Below, piece after piece: positions 1 to 13,000 of a DNA stretch of 64,000 nucleotides; within the stretch, counting starts at the first letter, position 1, and each line of letters begins with the position of its first letter. Below the pieces are notes generated by a model that was not told the DNA's origin, did not search any database, and worked only from the letters and a program-made list of their open reading frames with translations. The position numbers and the translations under genes are program-made. Origin of the DNA: Antedon mediterranea (lineage: Eukaryota; Echinodermata; Crinoidea; Comatulida; Antedonidae); the NCBI RefSeq assembly GCF_964355755.1, contig NC_092678.1, forward strand, positions 5,118,922 through 5,182,921. Reading direction: 5' to 3'.

Positions 1-710
1 TATAGTTGTAGAAAGCGCCATGCCTCTAGTGTGAGTATAGTTGTAGAAAGCGCCATGCCTCTAGTGTGAGTATAGTTGTAGAAAGCGCCATGCCTCTAGT
101 GTGAGTATAGTTGTAGAAAGCGCCATGCCTCTAGTGTGAGTATAGTTGTAGAAAGCGCCATGCCTCTAGTGTGAGTATAGTTGTAGAAAGCGCCATGCCT
201 CTAGTGTGAGTATGGTTGTAGAGAGCGCCATGCCTCTAGTGTGAGTATAGTTGTAGAAAGCGCCATGCCTCTAGTGTGAGTATAGTTGTAGAAAGCGCCA
301 TGCCTCTAGTGTGAGTATGGTTGTAGAGAGCGCCATGCCTCTAGTGTGAGTATAGTTGTAGAAAGCGCCATGCCTCTAGTGTGAGTATAGTTGTAGAAAG
401 CGCCGTGCCTCTAGTGTGAGTATAGTTGTAGAAAGCGCCATGCCTCTAGTGTGAGTATAGTTGTAGAGAGCGCCATGCCTCTAGTGTGAGTATAGTTGTA
501 GAAAGCGCCATGCCTCTAGTGTGAGTATAGTTGTAGAAAGCGCCGTGCCTCTAGTGTGAGTATAGTTGTAGAAAGCGCCATGCCTCTAGTGTGAGTATAG
601 TTGTAGAAAGCGCCATGCCTCTAGTGTGAGTATAGTTGTAGAAAGCGCCATGCCTCTAGTGTGAGTATAGTTGTAGAAAGCGCCATGCCTCTAGTGTGAG
701 TATAGTTGTA
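1..710. repeat. 35-bp tandem satellite, about 20 copies
   Basis: The first 710 bases are about 20 head-to-tail copies of a 35-bp unit starting TATAGTTGTAGAAAGCGCCA. Copies are nearly identical, with a few recurrent variants: a TATGG/GAGAG form at about 211 and 316, and a GCCGTGCC form at about 401 and 541. The array begins at the window edge, so its true length is unknown. The unit length is not a multiple of three and no gene is seen in it. Confidence 0.97.
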
Positions 711-2100
711 CAATATCCCAAGCTCTTGCATCTGACATAGGAATAGGTTGTTTTCCTAAATGAAATGTATACATTTGTACGCAATTCTAGTATTAAGTAA
801 ATTATTTTTGTTTACATTTCAGAGTGTCTGACGGAGAAAATATCATCTAGATATATAGATATCAAAAAGATCTAAATTGACGAAGCAATCAAATTACATG
901 GAATTGTCATCAATTTGTGTTAAGTTTAGTAAGTCTCTCATTGGTTCCCATGCATGGATGTAAGCGCACCACAAATAATTTGACCAATCATGACACGATG
1001 ATTCATACAAACTGTTGCTTGTGATTGGTCAACTCACTTGCATTGGGTGTACGCGTCCTTGCGTTACGTTGCTAGTGGAACCCAAAGTTACACTACAGAG
1101 GGTGACTAACAACTACTGTAATGAACTAACACTTGTCATCAAATCATACATTACTTACATACAGTACTGTGTTAAGTCTTCCACGTGCATAACAGTACCC
1201 GATTCCCCTAATAGTTTCTGATTGGACGTCAATCTGTATCTATCTGTATCAGCCCTCCCAACTTGTGAATTTTAAGTGAATTCTCTAGTTGAATGTACTG
1301 AATTTATATACATTTTTTAAATAGTTTACATAAATCTTGTATTCTCTCATGTTTTAGTTATTAAATTTTAATACAATAATATTGAACCTTTTAAATTTTT
1401 GCCAAAGATTTTTAAACTTGTATTAGTCGTAAAGACAAAAACTGTATATTTGGTATTTTACAATAGTTTATATATCATATTGAATTGTAAGATTTCTTTT
1501 TATAGATTACATATATTACTCTATTTTTAGAAGGGAAGGAGGTTAATTCTTTTATCATATGTATTTATTTTTCTTTTATTTGTTGGTCGTTTGGAATATA
1601 TATAGTTAATTGAAGTGTTTTATGCAGTCTGTTTTGAGTGTCTAGCGTTTTGTGTTTATTTTTGTCTTTTTTTATTCATGTTTGACAAGTAGAATGTTTT
1701 TTTTATTTGTTGCCGGATAATGTTTCATTATTTCTTTTTAAATTCTTTTAATCCATGGTTTCTTTCATTTGTTGTGTGATTCAATATTTATAGTGCAGTA
1801 TTTTGAGGTTTTTAAATGGAGTTTTTAATTTTTATTTTAGTCACAAATATGAACACATAAAATGATTCGTATTAAAGGATAAAATACATACAACTTTATG
1901 ACTCAAGTGATGTATTTTGTTTAGATAGCGGCTACTAGAAAAATCCGTTCATGAATATGTATGATCATCTTATACATATTCATGAATTTTAAATACATGT
2001 TCATAATGAAGTAGACTGATAATCGCGTTTTATAATCTGTTGAGGATGATGTCAATTTGTAACGCGAGAACGTTTTGTTTAAATTGCCGAAGATAATGGA
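711..2100. other. Intergenic DNA, no gene seen
   Basis: AT-rich sequence without a supported gene. About 975-1072 carries a copy of the dispersed MITE family called A here, recognised by TTGACCAATCAC-like arms and an ACGCGTCCTTGCGTTACG edge. A short palindrome around ATGAATATGTAT lies near 1950-1995. The short open frame at 1015-1221 overlaps the repeat and looks non-coding. Confidence 0.6.
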
Positions 2101-2276
2101 AAGTCACGTGTATACTACTGCTGCTCCTTAGCGTCCTCCGTAACCAAGGTGACGGAAGTAGGAGGATAAAGTGATTGTGGATACGGTAAAACAGTTCAGC
2201 ACATCGTTAATAGTTACGTATGCAGGTCGCCAGATTATCGCTATTATTTGTTAGAATGTAATTTCACGATTTTAAG
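2100..2276 (+). promoter_or_regulatory. Candidate promoter and 5' non-coding exon of the CNBD2-like gene
   Basis: A GC-richer patch holds GTAACCAAGGTGAC at 2140-2153, one mismatch from the RFX X-box consensus GTNRCC(N0-3)RGYAAC, and a CACGTG at about 2105. It is followed by a good splice donor, TTTTAAG|GTAAGT, near 2275. The nearest downstream coding gene on this strand is the CNBD2-like gene starting at 4344, so this may be its TSS and untranslated first exon. That link is inference from position and motif only. Confidence 0.4.
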
Positions 2277-4343
2277 GTAAGTTATTTGACATAAGTTTAT
2301 TTTTTATTCATTGCAATACGAATGCTAAATTCGTCACATGCAAGTTTATTAAGAAATTAATTACTTCTAATTTATATTATTTGTATAGGTACTCTACCTA
2401 TATGCATGGTAGTAATTAGTGAGGCTTAATATCATTGTTTAGGTAACACAATTAACATACTTATTAAAAGCCAAAAAAAATTTAAAATTAAGAGAGATAA
2501 AATATAGATGCTTACTCAGTCGCCAGTCGGAATGATAATGAGATGAAAATCTTCACTTTGGTTTGGGCTAGTGTCATGTTTCTGATTTCCTGTGGTTAGA
2601 TAAAGGATGTTTTAGACTAGGTCTGCTAAATTTATAAGCCAATCATAATGGTATAATTTTGGTGGGAAACTTTGGAGGGAACATTTTATCCTCCTCTCAA
2701 GCCCCTAATTTGCATGTTGCATTGTATTAATAGTAAAAATACTGAGTTACAAGAAATAAAAGTAGTTATAGTTAAATATGCTTTTTGTATGTGGAATCAT
2801 TTAGCACAGTCTGTGTACGTCTCGTGGAATAATACGCATTACGATCGAAATCAACACCCTACTACCAAATATAAATACTAGTTTACAAAGCGATATACTG
2901 TATATCGAGTCATACACAATGATCAATTTAAGGTTAGATTATATAAATAAAGAAACTAGTATTAAAATAAAAATCAATTGGCAAAATCTCTTGTCCATTT
3001 ATGAACTGACCCATACTGAAACATTATACACAAAATATTCATGGTCATTTTCCCGCCAGTTGGATGAGGTGATGGTCACTTATTCCAGTTTTTGCTTTAA
3101 TAGGTTTCTCATCAGATTCAAGTCAGATTCAATAGATAAATCATTCAAGTATTAAGTATAAGCATACCTTACACTCATGTATCGAAAAGCCATTATCGTT
3201 CTCTCATTTGAAAGATTCACAATTACTACCAAGTGCTGAGGTTATTTAAAAGGGCTTAATAGACATAATAAAACACTCTTTATAGTATTTTTACGGTTTC
3301 CATAGCAAATAACAATGTTTTAGCTTGTCTTTTGTAAGTATTAGTTGAACCGTAGCCATGACGACAACAAAAGAAATGAATTTGAGGAAATGAGAGAATT
3401 TAGCCATTTTAGTATCGTAATCAATGCCAGGTAACTTTAGTTATAGTTTGTTTACTACCAAACCAGGGCTGTAGTTGTAAGAGAATCTACCACCCAAACG
3501 TCGTAAAAGTCCATGGTAGCAGATTGGTACAATAGGCCCATATTACTAATCTGCTTTAAAAAAAATTCTGATTCTAGATGATAAAAAACTAACTACATTA
3601 TAAGGTAGGTTAGCGACTTTTTGATTACTCGTGATATAGATAGGCCTACATCAACATTAAATATGTTGGGTCTATAGTTCTAGGCCTAGATTGGTAATTA
3701 TTCAAGTTTGAACTTCTGCTTTGAATTCAATACACTTTCTACAAACACTCACTAGTGTGTTTTCAACTGCAGTGGTTAATACACTAGTGAGTTGTAAAAG
3801 GTGTATTGAATGCGACAGAAGAACTGATTAACTTTAATCTATAACTTTATAGGCCTAAAGTGTATATTCAATACAATATCTTTAATGAGCCAAATAAAAA
3901 ATGTTACTTTATATTGATTTATTACGATATATTAAAAGCTTAAACTTCTTTCAAAACTCCCAATCGTATTTAAACACAAATCTTACTTCAGTTAAGTTTG
4001 AACTGGAGTAATACAACTTTTACCCGTCTAATTTTCAGAAAAATATGATCTCGCGACAGGTGCACATCTTCGTCAAGCCCCGTCAATCAACGTATATATT
4101 TAAGTACCGCACTACTTTATAAGATTATTGATATGTGATGTGTAATCTGTGGAAAAGCAAACATTGAATTTTCCGATAATATACAACAGGTGAATAAATT
4201 GTACAAGGTAAACTCGGATGTCAGAAAGCTGGTATAAGTACGATTTTGATTGGTTAATTAAGAGAAACAGACGTAATGTTCCAAGGAGACAGCCAATCAG
4301 ATAGAAGATCTAAGACAAACAAGATAGAACGCATCTTTTTATT
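2277..4343 (+). other. Probable 5' intron or flank of the CNBD2-like gene
   Basis: About 2 kb of AT-rich DNA with no supported coding exon. It contains a foldback of about 90 bp at 3722-3812, listed separately. Short open frames at 2672-2881 and 2919-3155 have no protein-like composition and no splice context. Confidence 0.45.
3722..3812. repeat. Short foldback (inverted repeat)
   Basis: The arm ATTCAATACACTTT...CTCACTAGTGTG is repeated in reverse complement as CACTAGTGAG...AGGTGTATTGAAT, separated by about 20 bp. It resembles a small MITE or a solo pair of terminal repeats. No coding content. Confidence 0.6.
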
Positions 4344-7300
4344 ATGAATATCGTGCGATATGATAAAGACATGTTTTGCAATATGAATAAGCATATACCA
4401 GTGCACAGGTCTACTAGAACATACCATCTCAATAAGGGAATTCCTGGTAAAATTTCTTATGAGATTCTTTGGAAACAGCGTCAAGAAAAGTCGCACGTTG
4501 TTAATGATGACCAGCTATCTTTTGGCGGGCTAACGTCAAGATCATCTCAACGTGAATTTATGAACGCGCAGCGCAGAAAACAACATTTAGGATCCGTGCT
4601 TGAAATGATGGGCAGACAACGAAGACGTCATAAACGGAGACGACATGAGGCGGAGCAGTTTAACTTGAAGTACGGTGGTTCTATGAGTGATTTTGAAGCT
4701 ACTGAAGCCTACAAAAACGAGAGAAGAAGACGTCTCGCCATCCCTGATAACAAAATGAGAACTACGTATAAGGACATGATGATGCAGGTTGACAAGAAGA
4801 CGGACAACACAGACAAAAACAAACACAGTACAGCAGAAGTGAGTTCGTTATTATTAAGTCTTGTCGGCGCACAAGGACGTACGCGCAACGCAAATGAGTT
4901 GACCAATCACAAGTGACAATTCTGATGATTAGTATTGTGTCGTGATTGGTCAAATTGACGTCCTTGCGTTTAAGCTTGAATTTAAGAAGCGCAACGAAAG
5001 TAATTTGACCAATCACGACACGATGAATTATCCGCACTGTCGCTTGTCATTGGTCAACTCGCTTGCATTGCGCTTCATCTTTGCGTTACGACCTTACTTA
5101 ATGATAAATAAACATTGAATACTCTCTATGAAATAAATGGTTCGTTTTCAACTTTGTTGTCGATCACTGAATTCGTTTAAAAGCATTTAAAATCATCATT
5201 TCAGAAAAGTCAAAAGAGAAAGTTCTTTTCTAGAGTTACTTTAATCATCCTATTACTTCGGATGGCTAAAACATATATATTTAGGTAAGTAAAATGCATA
5301 CTGCGTTTCTTTGAATAATACTAATAACATTTATAAATGATATATTAACCGGTTGTGAAATTTAAAAATCTTCGTAATCTTCTTGTAGTGAGAGTGATCG
5401 AAAGTTGTTGAATCTCTACACGGCACTAGATGCTGCACAGGCGGCTGATAGCTATAAAATACAGAACGACTTAGTCTTCGATATCACGAAATTTAAAGCC
5501 AGTAAAAAGGTAAAACATAAACGTAGTATTTTTTTATACTCAATGTGACAGAGTGTTTTGTTTTGTATTTTCTAAGAGATGCATTAAAATAAAATTGTTT
5601 ATTATTTTGCAGAGGCGCGTTTCTATGGAAACGAAACGCGTTTTAAATCTCCCGACCGAACAACGCACGGATGTGGATATATACCATGTAGGTGTTGTTT
5701 TCTATCTTTATTCAATTTTAACAGTCTGATATCGATTCGAAATTAAGTTTATTATCCCATAACAGACGCACACACAAAATGAACTAAACTAGTATACCGT
5801 ATTGCACTAATTCCTTTCTACAACTAGTTCGGAACAGCTGTGCATGTACACTTTTACATTTATATAATAATATTTAAATGTAGGTTCAAGTTGAATTGCA
5901 GAGGTTGAAACATTTAGGAAGATTTCCTATTGAAATGCAGAAAGATTTAATCAGAAATGCTTGGTTTGAATCCTATGAACAGCACCGTGTTTTGATACGC
6001 TATGGTCGCCGTCCGTGGACGTTTTATGTCATACTTTCCGGTTCAGGTAGAATACAACTAATATTTGTTTTCATGGTGACATTATGGGAATAGCATCTTT
6101 ATTAAATAAAAGAATGGTTAACTGTTTCAGCTGCACCATCAATTGGTTCATTTCCGGTTGTGGGTCGATTAAGATTACAGTCCTTTCTCGCTTAATAACC
6201 ACCTAATCACCCATCGACCAAGTAATTTCTATCTTATTCGACGACACCTCAGTGATTTTAATCAACGTTTTCGACTTATAAGAAACATCAATGCATATTA
6301 TGATTTTTTTAGCTATTATATTTACTTTAAAAATACCAACGTATTATTTTATTAGCTGTCATTTTAGAGGGAGATCCGTCAGATATTGGTCGTGAAGTTA
6401 TACCTATTAATCCAGGAGGAACATTCGGTGTAAGTTGCCAATTTTCTTCCCGTGTTCTTTAATGTACATTGCGGGATTTAATTGATATAAAACAACGTTT
6501 CTATATCAAATCAAACCCGTCAACTACGATAAACTACTTAGTTTAAAATTTATGAATTTTATCATTTAATTATTTTTCTGTAGGAGAAAGCAATAACTGA
6601 TAGACGTCATCATAAAATAACTGTAATATCAAAGGAACGAATCGAACTGATGTGTCTTTCAGTTGACGTAAGTTTATTTTCTTCAATAAATTTCTTTTAA
6701 ATTCACCCATCATATTATTCCTTAAGTCTATTTCTATTTTATTTCTAGGATTATATAGATATTTTCTTAGCGACTGGTATAAAACATTTAAGTAACAGTG
6801 AAGATCGTAGGTAAGAAGTTAATTTCTGAAAATGTTAATTACTTAATGAATATTTATATTACCTAATGAATATTTAAATTACTTGAAAATTTAAATGTCA
6901 TGTTTTTATATGTCGTAATTCTGTCGACAGTGAACACTCGAACTGTGAAATCAAAACTCAACAGCCAAAGAAAAGGGTCTCGATTGTGAACCTTACGAAC
7001 CAACTCGATATTTTTTTGAGGTAATTATTATTTCAAGATTGTCCATCATGTCCATCACTACCAATATTATCTTGGTTTTACTAATGTTTTTTTTTTAAAG
7101 TTTTTTCTAAAGTCCTTACGAACCAACTCGATTTTTTCAATGTTCAATGCAATGTTCTTACAAGATTGTCTATTATGTCCACATTACTAACATTACCTTG
7201 ATTTTACTAATACTATCTTCTTTTTCTAAAGGTCTATACGTATATTTGATTCCTGGCCTATTCATCTATTGATGTCAAATCCAGACAAATGCACATTTGA

Positions 7301-9189
7301 ATTTTACAAGTAAGGCTTGTTTATACACATTATCTCCATGTTGTTAATATTTTCATCAATCAACAATTGTTCAATCCAACATGATTAAGCAAATGTATGA
7401 GTTATTTCATCATGTTTAAGGTAATGAAATGTTATTTGTTTACTAATTAGACCAAAGGCAATTATCGTGGAAGATAGTAGGACGTCAGACTGGGTATATC
7501 TCATTAAATCGGTAAGTCTGTAGATTAAGTATATACTTTATTCTTAATCGAGAAATATTGCGTTACTTGGAAATTTTAGTATTCAGTATACAGGCTTACT
7601 ACTATATAATGTTTATTGTGAACTTTATTCAATCAATCGTAATATTGAAATTAAATGTATAAATAGAGGTGAAACATAACTGCACACATTTTTAAAAATT
7701 AAAATTATTTAGCAGTTTTGTAACTCTTGTTAGCTTTATTTGTTGGCATGCAGGGTAGCTGTGCTGTTATGAAAATCTTGCAGTATAAAATAAGAGAAGT
7801 TGTTGAACCAGTTCAATCAGAAATTCTGAGTAAGTAGACAAGTTTGAAAACAAACAAATTCATTAATAATGTTTGACATTTAAATATACTGTGCTTTTAA
7901 TTGGCTAGCTATTACACACAGTCAACTTTTAATACATATTGTAATGTAATGCAACATTTATATAGCGCTGTCATGAAGATCAGAGCACTTTTTCAACAAC
8001 ATTCTTCTCCCCTTTAGCTAAGCAAAAATTAAGATTACATGAACATCCATTTGGATACCATGAGAACGTAATAAAGCAAAGAAGTCGAGCGTTCTTCAAA
8101 AACAGAGCAGAACAATTGAAAGGAAAGTGGATTCGACCAGCAGAACGACCAACGAACATGATACAAGTTAAAGTCAGAGATGATACGCATGTTAAATATG
8201 ATAATGAAAGAGACATGACAACGGAAGAAGAGGAGGACAGAGAAGAATCAAAGAAAGAATGCGAAAGGAAGAAAATGCACAAAGATAGGAGGAAACTGGA
8301 AAACACAGATGACATAGAAAATGGTAGAATAGAAAAAGCAATCAACTTTACAAAAGTAAGAATAGATTAACATTAATATGCATACACTATGATACACGTA
8401 ATAATAGAAAAAACGATACACTTTACAAAAGTAGGATTGTATTCAAGAATACATGTGATATCATTTGAAACCAATGACAATGCTTAAAATGAGTTAAACT
8501 ATTTCACCTTAGGGTCCGTTCTTAACACATAAAGTGGCATCTGATGGCGAACAGAAACTAAACATAGAAGCTGAACTTGAAGGACTGACTGCTAAACGTA
8601 GTGTTAGTAAAGATAGACAGATTAATTACCTGAAGATAGATACACTGGAAAAGGGAAATGTTTTTGTAAGTATATATAGTTTAAGAAGACGGAGAAATTA
8701 GTATAAGAATTCGTATGAATGACAATGGAAAAGAAATTTAGAATACTTTGAAACGATCAAAAGGGAACGCCTAAAAAAAATTTCTGTTTCTTTACATTCT
8801 AGGGAGTTCTGGATCTGGTATTCGGAGAGCAGTCAAAGCTAAGCCTAGTCAGCAATGGTGCAGAATGCGTTTTGATTTCAAAGAAATTCTTTACTCAACA
8901 TTGCAATGAAGAAACCATGAAGGACATCTCGGAACACGTATGTTCATGATTTGTTCTTCTTTTGACCGCGTCCAATTCCAAATTTGGTCATTGTATTGTA
9001 ATGTAGCCGCCACAGAATCCCACAGAGAATTTGTTAATTTTTCAGATGCGGCCGTACCCAAATGACGAAACTTCCCGACGAGATCTCAAAGAAAAGTTAA
9101 ACTGGAGGAAAAAACGTGACCTAACTATGCAAGATGTTGTTAGCAACTTCAGGAGGAATATCAGTCTTCGGACGCAGATCAGACCATGA
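4344..9189 (+). CDS. CNBD2: CNBD2-like cyclic nucleotide-binding-domain protein, plus-strand copy
   Basis: Exons: 4344-4838, 5205-5284, 5389-5509, 5613-5687, 5884-6046, 6356-6429, 6584-6667, 6749-6810, 6931-7020, 7232-7309, 7451-7511, 7754-7829, 8018-8355, 8513-8665, 8803-8937, 9046-9189. They join in frame to 742 aa. A basic N-terminal region (1-165) precedes a cyclic-nucleotide-binding fold from about residue 258, with WTFYVILSGSG and then GGTFGEKAI. The phosphate-binding cassette keeps F335-G-E337, but the Arg expected 11 residues after that Phe is His346, so ligand binding may be lost. The middle (exon 13) is charged and coiled-coil-like. In mammals CNBD2 is a cAMP-binding sperm protein; that role is family knowledge. 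Exon sizes match the inverted copy at 10006-17194. A polyadenylation signal AATAAA lies at 9249. ATG 4344 is the first in the open exon; whether exon 1 starts further upstream is unsure. Confidence 0.78.
4868..5095. mobile_element. MITE family A, tandem or foldback pair in intron 1 of the CNBD2-like gene
   Basis: Two facing copies of the arm CGCAACGCAAnTGAGTTGACC/GGTCAA with internal TTGTGATTGG-type motifs. The same family recurs, complete or partial, near 975, 10233, 12915, 23170, 39868, 42928, 45138 and 47617. Typical copies are about 100-150 bp with ends like GACGCAACGCAAGGACGT. No transposase is encoded. Here it begins about 30 bp after the exon-1 donor. Confidence 0.75.
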
Positions 9190-9431
9190 ACCAGTTACCC
9201 ATTCTTTCATTTTTGTAATGAATATTTATGTTTTTTATTGTGAATGGAAATAAAGAAACAAACCCATGACCCCCAATACCCCCAACCCTCTCCTCCAGGA
9301 TCAACATGTTCAGCTGCAAGAAAGTGTTTCCCTTTAAGATATTTCAAATCCGACTTGTTTGGGAATTTGAATAATGAACTTGTATTGTACATTATATACG
9401 TTTATGTATTTCATAACGCTTTTGAATTGAA

Positions 9432-9625
9432 TTGAAAAATATATTTATACTTGGTAACCTCTTCAGTCAAAGACTGGTCTCCCAGAGGGCCAAGTTGGTG
9501 ATCAGTGGCTGTGATGTACTAGTACACCGGGGTAACCCCCTACTCGTCTCGAAAGATGTACTAGGTTCTCTAAAGTTCACACGAGCTAGATGTGTACACT
9601 GGACCTACGGTTTATAGTCCTTATC
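9432..9625 (-). mobile_element. SINE-like repeat, reversed copy
   Basis: This stretch is the reverse complement of the 3' body of the tRNA-derived element at 39340-39650. Shared blocks include CTCTTCAGTCAAAGACTGGT, GTGATCAGTGGCTGTGATGT and GTACACTGGACCTACGG. It lacks the tRNA-like head. It supplies the spurious open frame at 9432-9617. Confidence 0.75.
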
Positions 9626-9886
9626 CAAGAACTAGGGAAGAGTTAAATTTACAGTAATTTAACTCTTCCCTGGTTGAACTGTCTTGATATTTTGTAAATA
9701 AACAAACTTTACCACATCTACTCGTAAACCTCTGATTTATTTCAAGCAATATAAAGCATTGATTGTAGTTGTAGCACAAAATAATTATAATCTGTATTTC
9801 TATTGTTTAAAACATTTTTGATCACATCGCATCCGGGCTATTTACTATTGCACATCTTGTCTAACAATGAATTTTGTGTTCTATCA

Positions 9887-10000
9887 ATAGATAATCTATT
9901 GTCGTTCATATAGATAATCCATTGCCGTTTATATAGATAATCCGTTGACGTGTATATAGATAATCCATTGTCGTATATAATCCACTGTCGTGTCGATAGA
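9887..10000. repeat. Short tandem repeat, about 24-bp unit, about 5 copies
   Basis: Successive units read like ATAGATAATCCATTGTCGTT with drift (CCGTT, TGACGTG). It sits immediately downstream of the minus-strand CNBD2-like stop codon. Confidence 0.6.
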
Positions 10001-10005
10001 TCCGA

Positions 10006-13000
10006 CTAAACACCCACGTCAACTAAGGATCTTTTAGATGATTTTTCTGCATTCTTTATGTTAACTGTTTTCTTTAATGTTCCGATTCTAAACTCCTCCC
10101 ATTTCATCTCCACTTCTAACTGGGCCTGCATTTCTTCATCCGTTGGATATGGATATTCCTAAGGATAAATAGCATAATGGCTGACAGACGTATGGAATGG
10201 AAAAAGGCAGCAGAAGTAAGAATGAAGATTGGTTTCTACTAGGACGCAACCGAATTGACCAATGACAAGCGAAATTCGGATAATCCATCGCTTGTGATTG
10301 GTTATTTACGTTGCGCTAGTACGTCCCTGCGTTGCGTCCTATTGGAAACCAAGCTTTATGCACAGATTAATAAAGACTGTTCTTTAATTTTCAAATAAGA
10401 TTATTTGTTACACACCTCTGTCCTTAGTTTCGTCATCATATGCGAGTCCACGTGCTCCAAGTACAACTTCTTAGAAAGTAAAATGCACTCTGCACCATTA
10501 CTTACAACTGCAAAACTCGGCTGGAGTCCGAAGGCTAGCTCAGCTAGACCCTACCAATACAAATAATTATACACATTGTTAGAAGAACATCGAACAATTA
10601 CAATTATTGGCTTGGTTGGAATTCATTTTATCGTATTAGTTTATGTTGTACAGCGCTTAGAGGTTTCACAACATACAGTTGTAATTACACGTGTAATTAC
10701 AATTGTTTTAAATACTTACAAAGACCGATCCTTTCGTAAGGGTTTGAACTGTAACCCATATATGTTTTACTCCATCTTCTGCATTTTCCTGTAAACGAAG
10801 TTAAAACATTTGTAATAGATTGAAATAGTAAGCATTAATACTACGTAACGAGATGAAAAGGATGATGGGTAATTTGTTTGTATCAAATACCTAAAAGTAA
10901 ATACTGTCTTTGTACCCACCTGGTCAAGATTGGTGTCGATAACTTCGTCCACCATTGTCTTTCGTTTCCCACTTGGCTGGCTACTGTTCGTTGTAACTTT
11001 CGCGTCACCTGGTAAAAAATGAATTTGATTTGTTTTATATCATTTTCTGTAGTTTAAAGCTCCCGTATTTGTGTTTTGTTTAAAATGTTTTCCTCGGCTT
11101 ACCTGTAATCTGGTAGAACCGTTTCAGCGGGTCATTGTCATCCGCAGCCTCCTCATCGTCTGCTTCTGACGTGTTATCCTCTTCGTCGTCTGCTGCCTCG
11201 CCTTCTTCTATGGATTGTTGGTTTGCGCGTCGTCTTTCCAAATGAGGCTAGAATTATAATAGCTTACCATAATTAATCATTAATTACATTAAATCAACAA
11301 TTATAGACAACCATGTGCTTGATATTGCTACCGTTAAATCTGCATTAGTTTGTCTGAGTTAGTTTACAGTTACTATTTTACAGTGTGTTTAATATCAATG
11401 ATCTAGCCTACTTTCTTAACACTTAATGGAAGTGTTGACGACCGTCTGTTTTTATATGTTTTTGTCGCAGCATTATGTATTCCACTACTTCGTCTTCTAT
11501 CAGTTCCTTCCTCCTTCTCTGCTTCTCCTTGTTGAAATGAAACCCTCTTACTGTCGTTTTTATTTACTCCTCCTAACACTCGTTTTCTGTTATTTGCATA
11601 AAGTTCGTTTGTGTTTAGATCGTTCAAGAAGTTTTCAAACTCTTCACGTCTTTTTCGTTGCTCAAAATTCTCGAAGCTCCTGCCTGCAACTTTCTCCATA
11701 CCAGGGAATAATGACAGACGTTTCCGCCTCCTCATATGATCGGGGAACCCCTTACCATCTAGTAAAGATCAAATAACCTTATTGAATTATCAACATTATG
11801 GTTAATATTATGTTAATCCCGACTGGTATATAATTACCAAAAAATTAAGAAGAAATAAATATTGATTATGATGAATAAAATGTGTGATCATACTGACCTG
11901 AGATTGAAACCCGCCGCGTATAACTCTGTGTTTGTTTTACCTCTTTCAAACGTTTCATTACTGAACAGCTTCCCTATATAAAATATAAGCATTACCGCAC
12001 ATATAAATTAAAATTAATACAATAGAAAATATCTCGGTTGCATTAGTGTGAGAGTGTGAGACTGAGAGATGAATGAATTGCTTACCGATTTTACAATAAG
12101 AATCCAGTCAGTGGTTTTGCTGTTCTTTATCAATACGTCACCCCTCCTGAAAATAAATTAAGCGTCATGATAAAAGCAACCATTGATACGCAGAAATGCT
12201 TAATAGCGTCCCATATTAATTCTCTCTACTCATAACAATTTCTTAGGCCTGGGTCAATAGTTGATACTCACATAAAGTAAGAAAATACACATTTCTTTCT
12301 GTTTCCGACTAATAAGTGTAATGGCCATCCATCTAGAAATTTCAAGTTTCTGAAAATGAATAATTATCATCACGTTTATGATACACAGAATTAATATAAT
12401 CATTCGTATTTCACTTGCCTAGTTTAGTTCAGCAATAATCGATAATCAATAATAAGCAATAATCGAAATATTTAGTTTAACTTACTTTACAAAATCGTTT
12501 TCTGAATCGAACAAAGATGAGATTCCACCAGCCATGAAAATCTGAACGTAATTCTGTTTTTTTAAATAAAAATGATACAAAAAAGTGGGTCATTATTAAT
12601 TGACAGAATACTTTAAATAATTTTCCTTTATTAATTTAAGTATGTTATCGGTTTTTATCGGGTTTTATCGGTTGTTATTGATTGATACTCACATCAGCAT
12701 CTATGCAAAGAAGTTCAATTCCTTCACGGGCGATGATCGTTGACTGCCTCTGTGCTTTATTTACAATCGCAAGTTCCTATTAAACGGAAACAAAATAGTA
12801 AACAGCATGTATTAATTTTTACTTACTAATTTCATACTTTTTATATTGTTTTCGTAAATTTCAGATATCTAATTCGTTATTCTGTTATTTTTAAACAAGT
12901 GCGTTTGCTCTCCAATAAAGCTTGTTCACACTTTGACGCAATGCAATGACGTAGGCCCAACGGAAAAAGTGAGTTGACGAATCACAAACGAGTTCACATG

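Larger units (their letters stand above)
9190..10005. other. Convergent intergenic space between the two CNBD2-like genes
   Basis: About 800 bp separates the two stop codons. It holds a probable polyadenylation signal for the plus gene (AATAAA, 9249) and a TTTATT at 9737, which is AATAAA on the minus strand. It also has a reversed SINE body (9432-9625) and about five copies of an ATAGATAATCCATTGTCG-like unit at about 9887-10000. No gene is seen. Confidence 0.7.

Noticed and set aside
1-710. Possible CRISPR array (35-bp direct repeats)
   Set aside because: Units are contiguous with no spacers and the genome is eukaryotic; it is a satellite.
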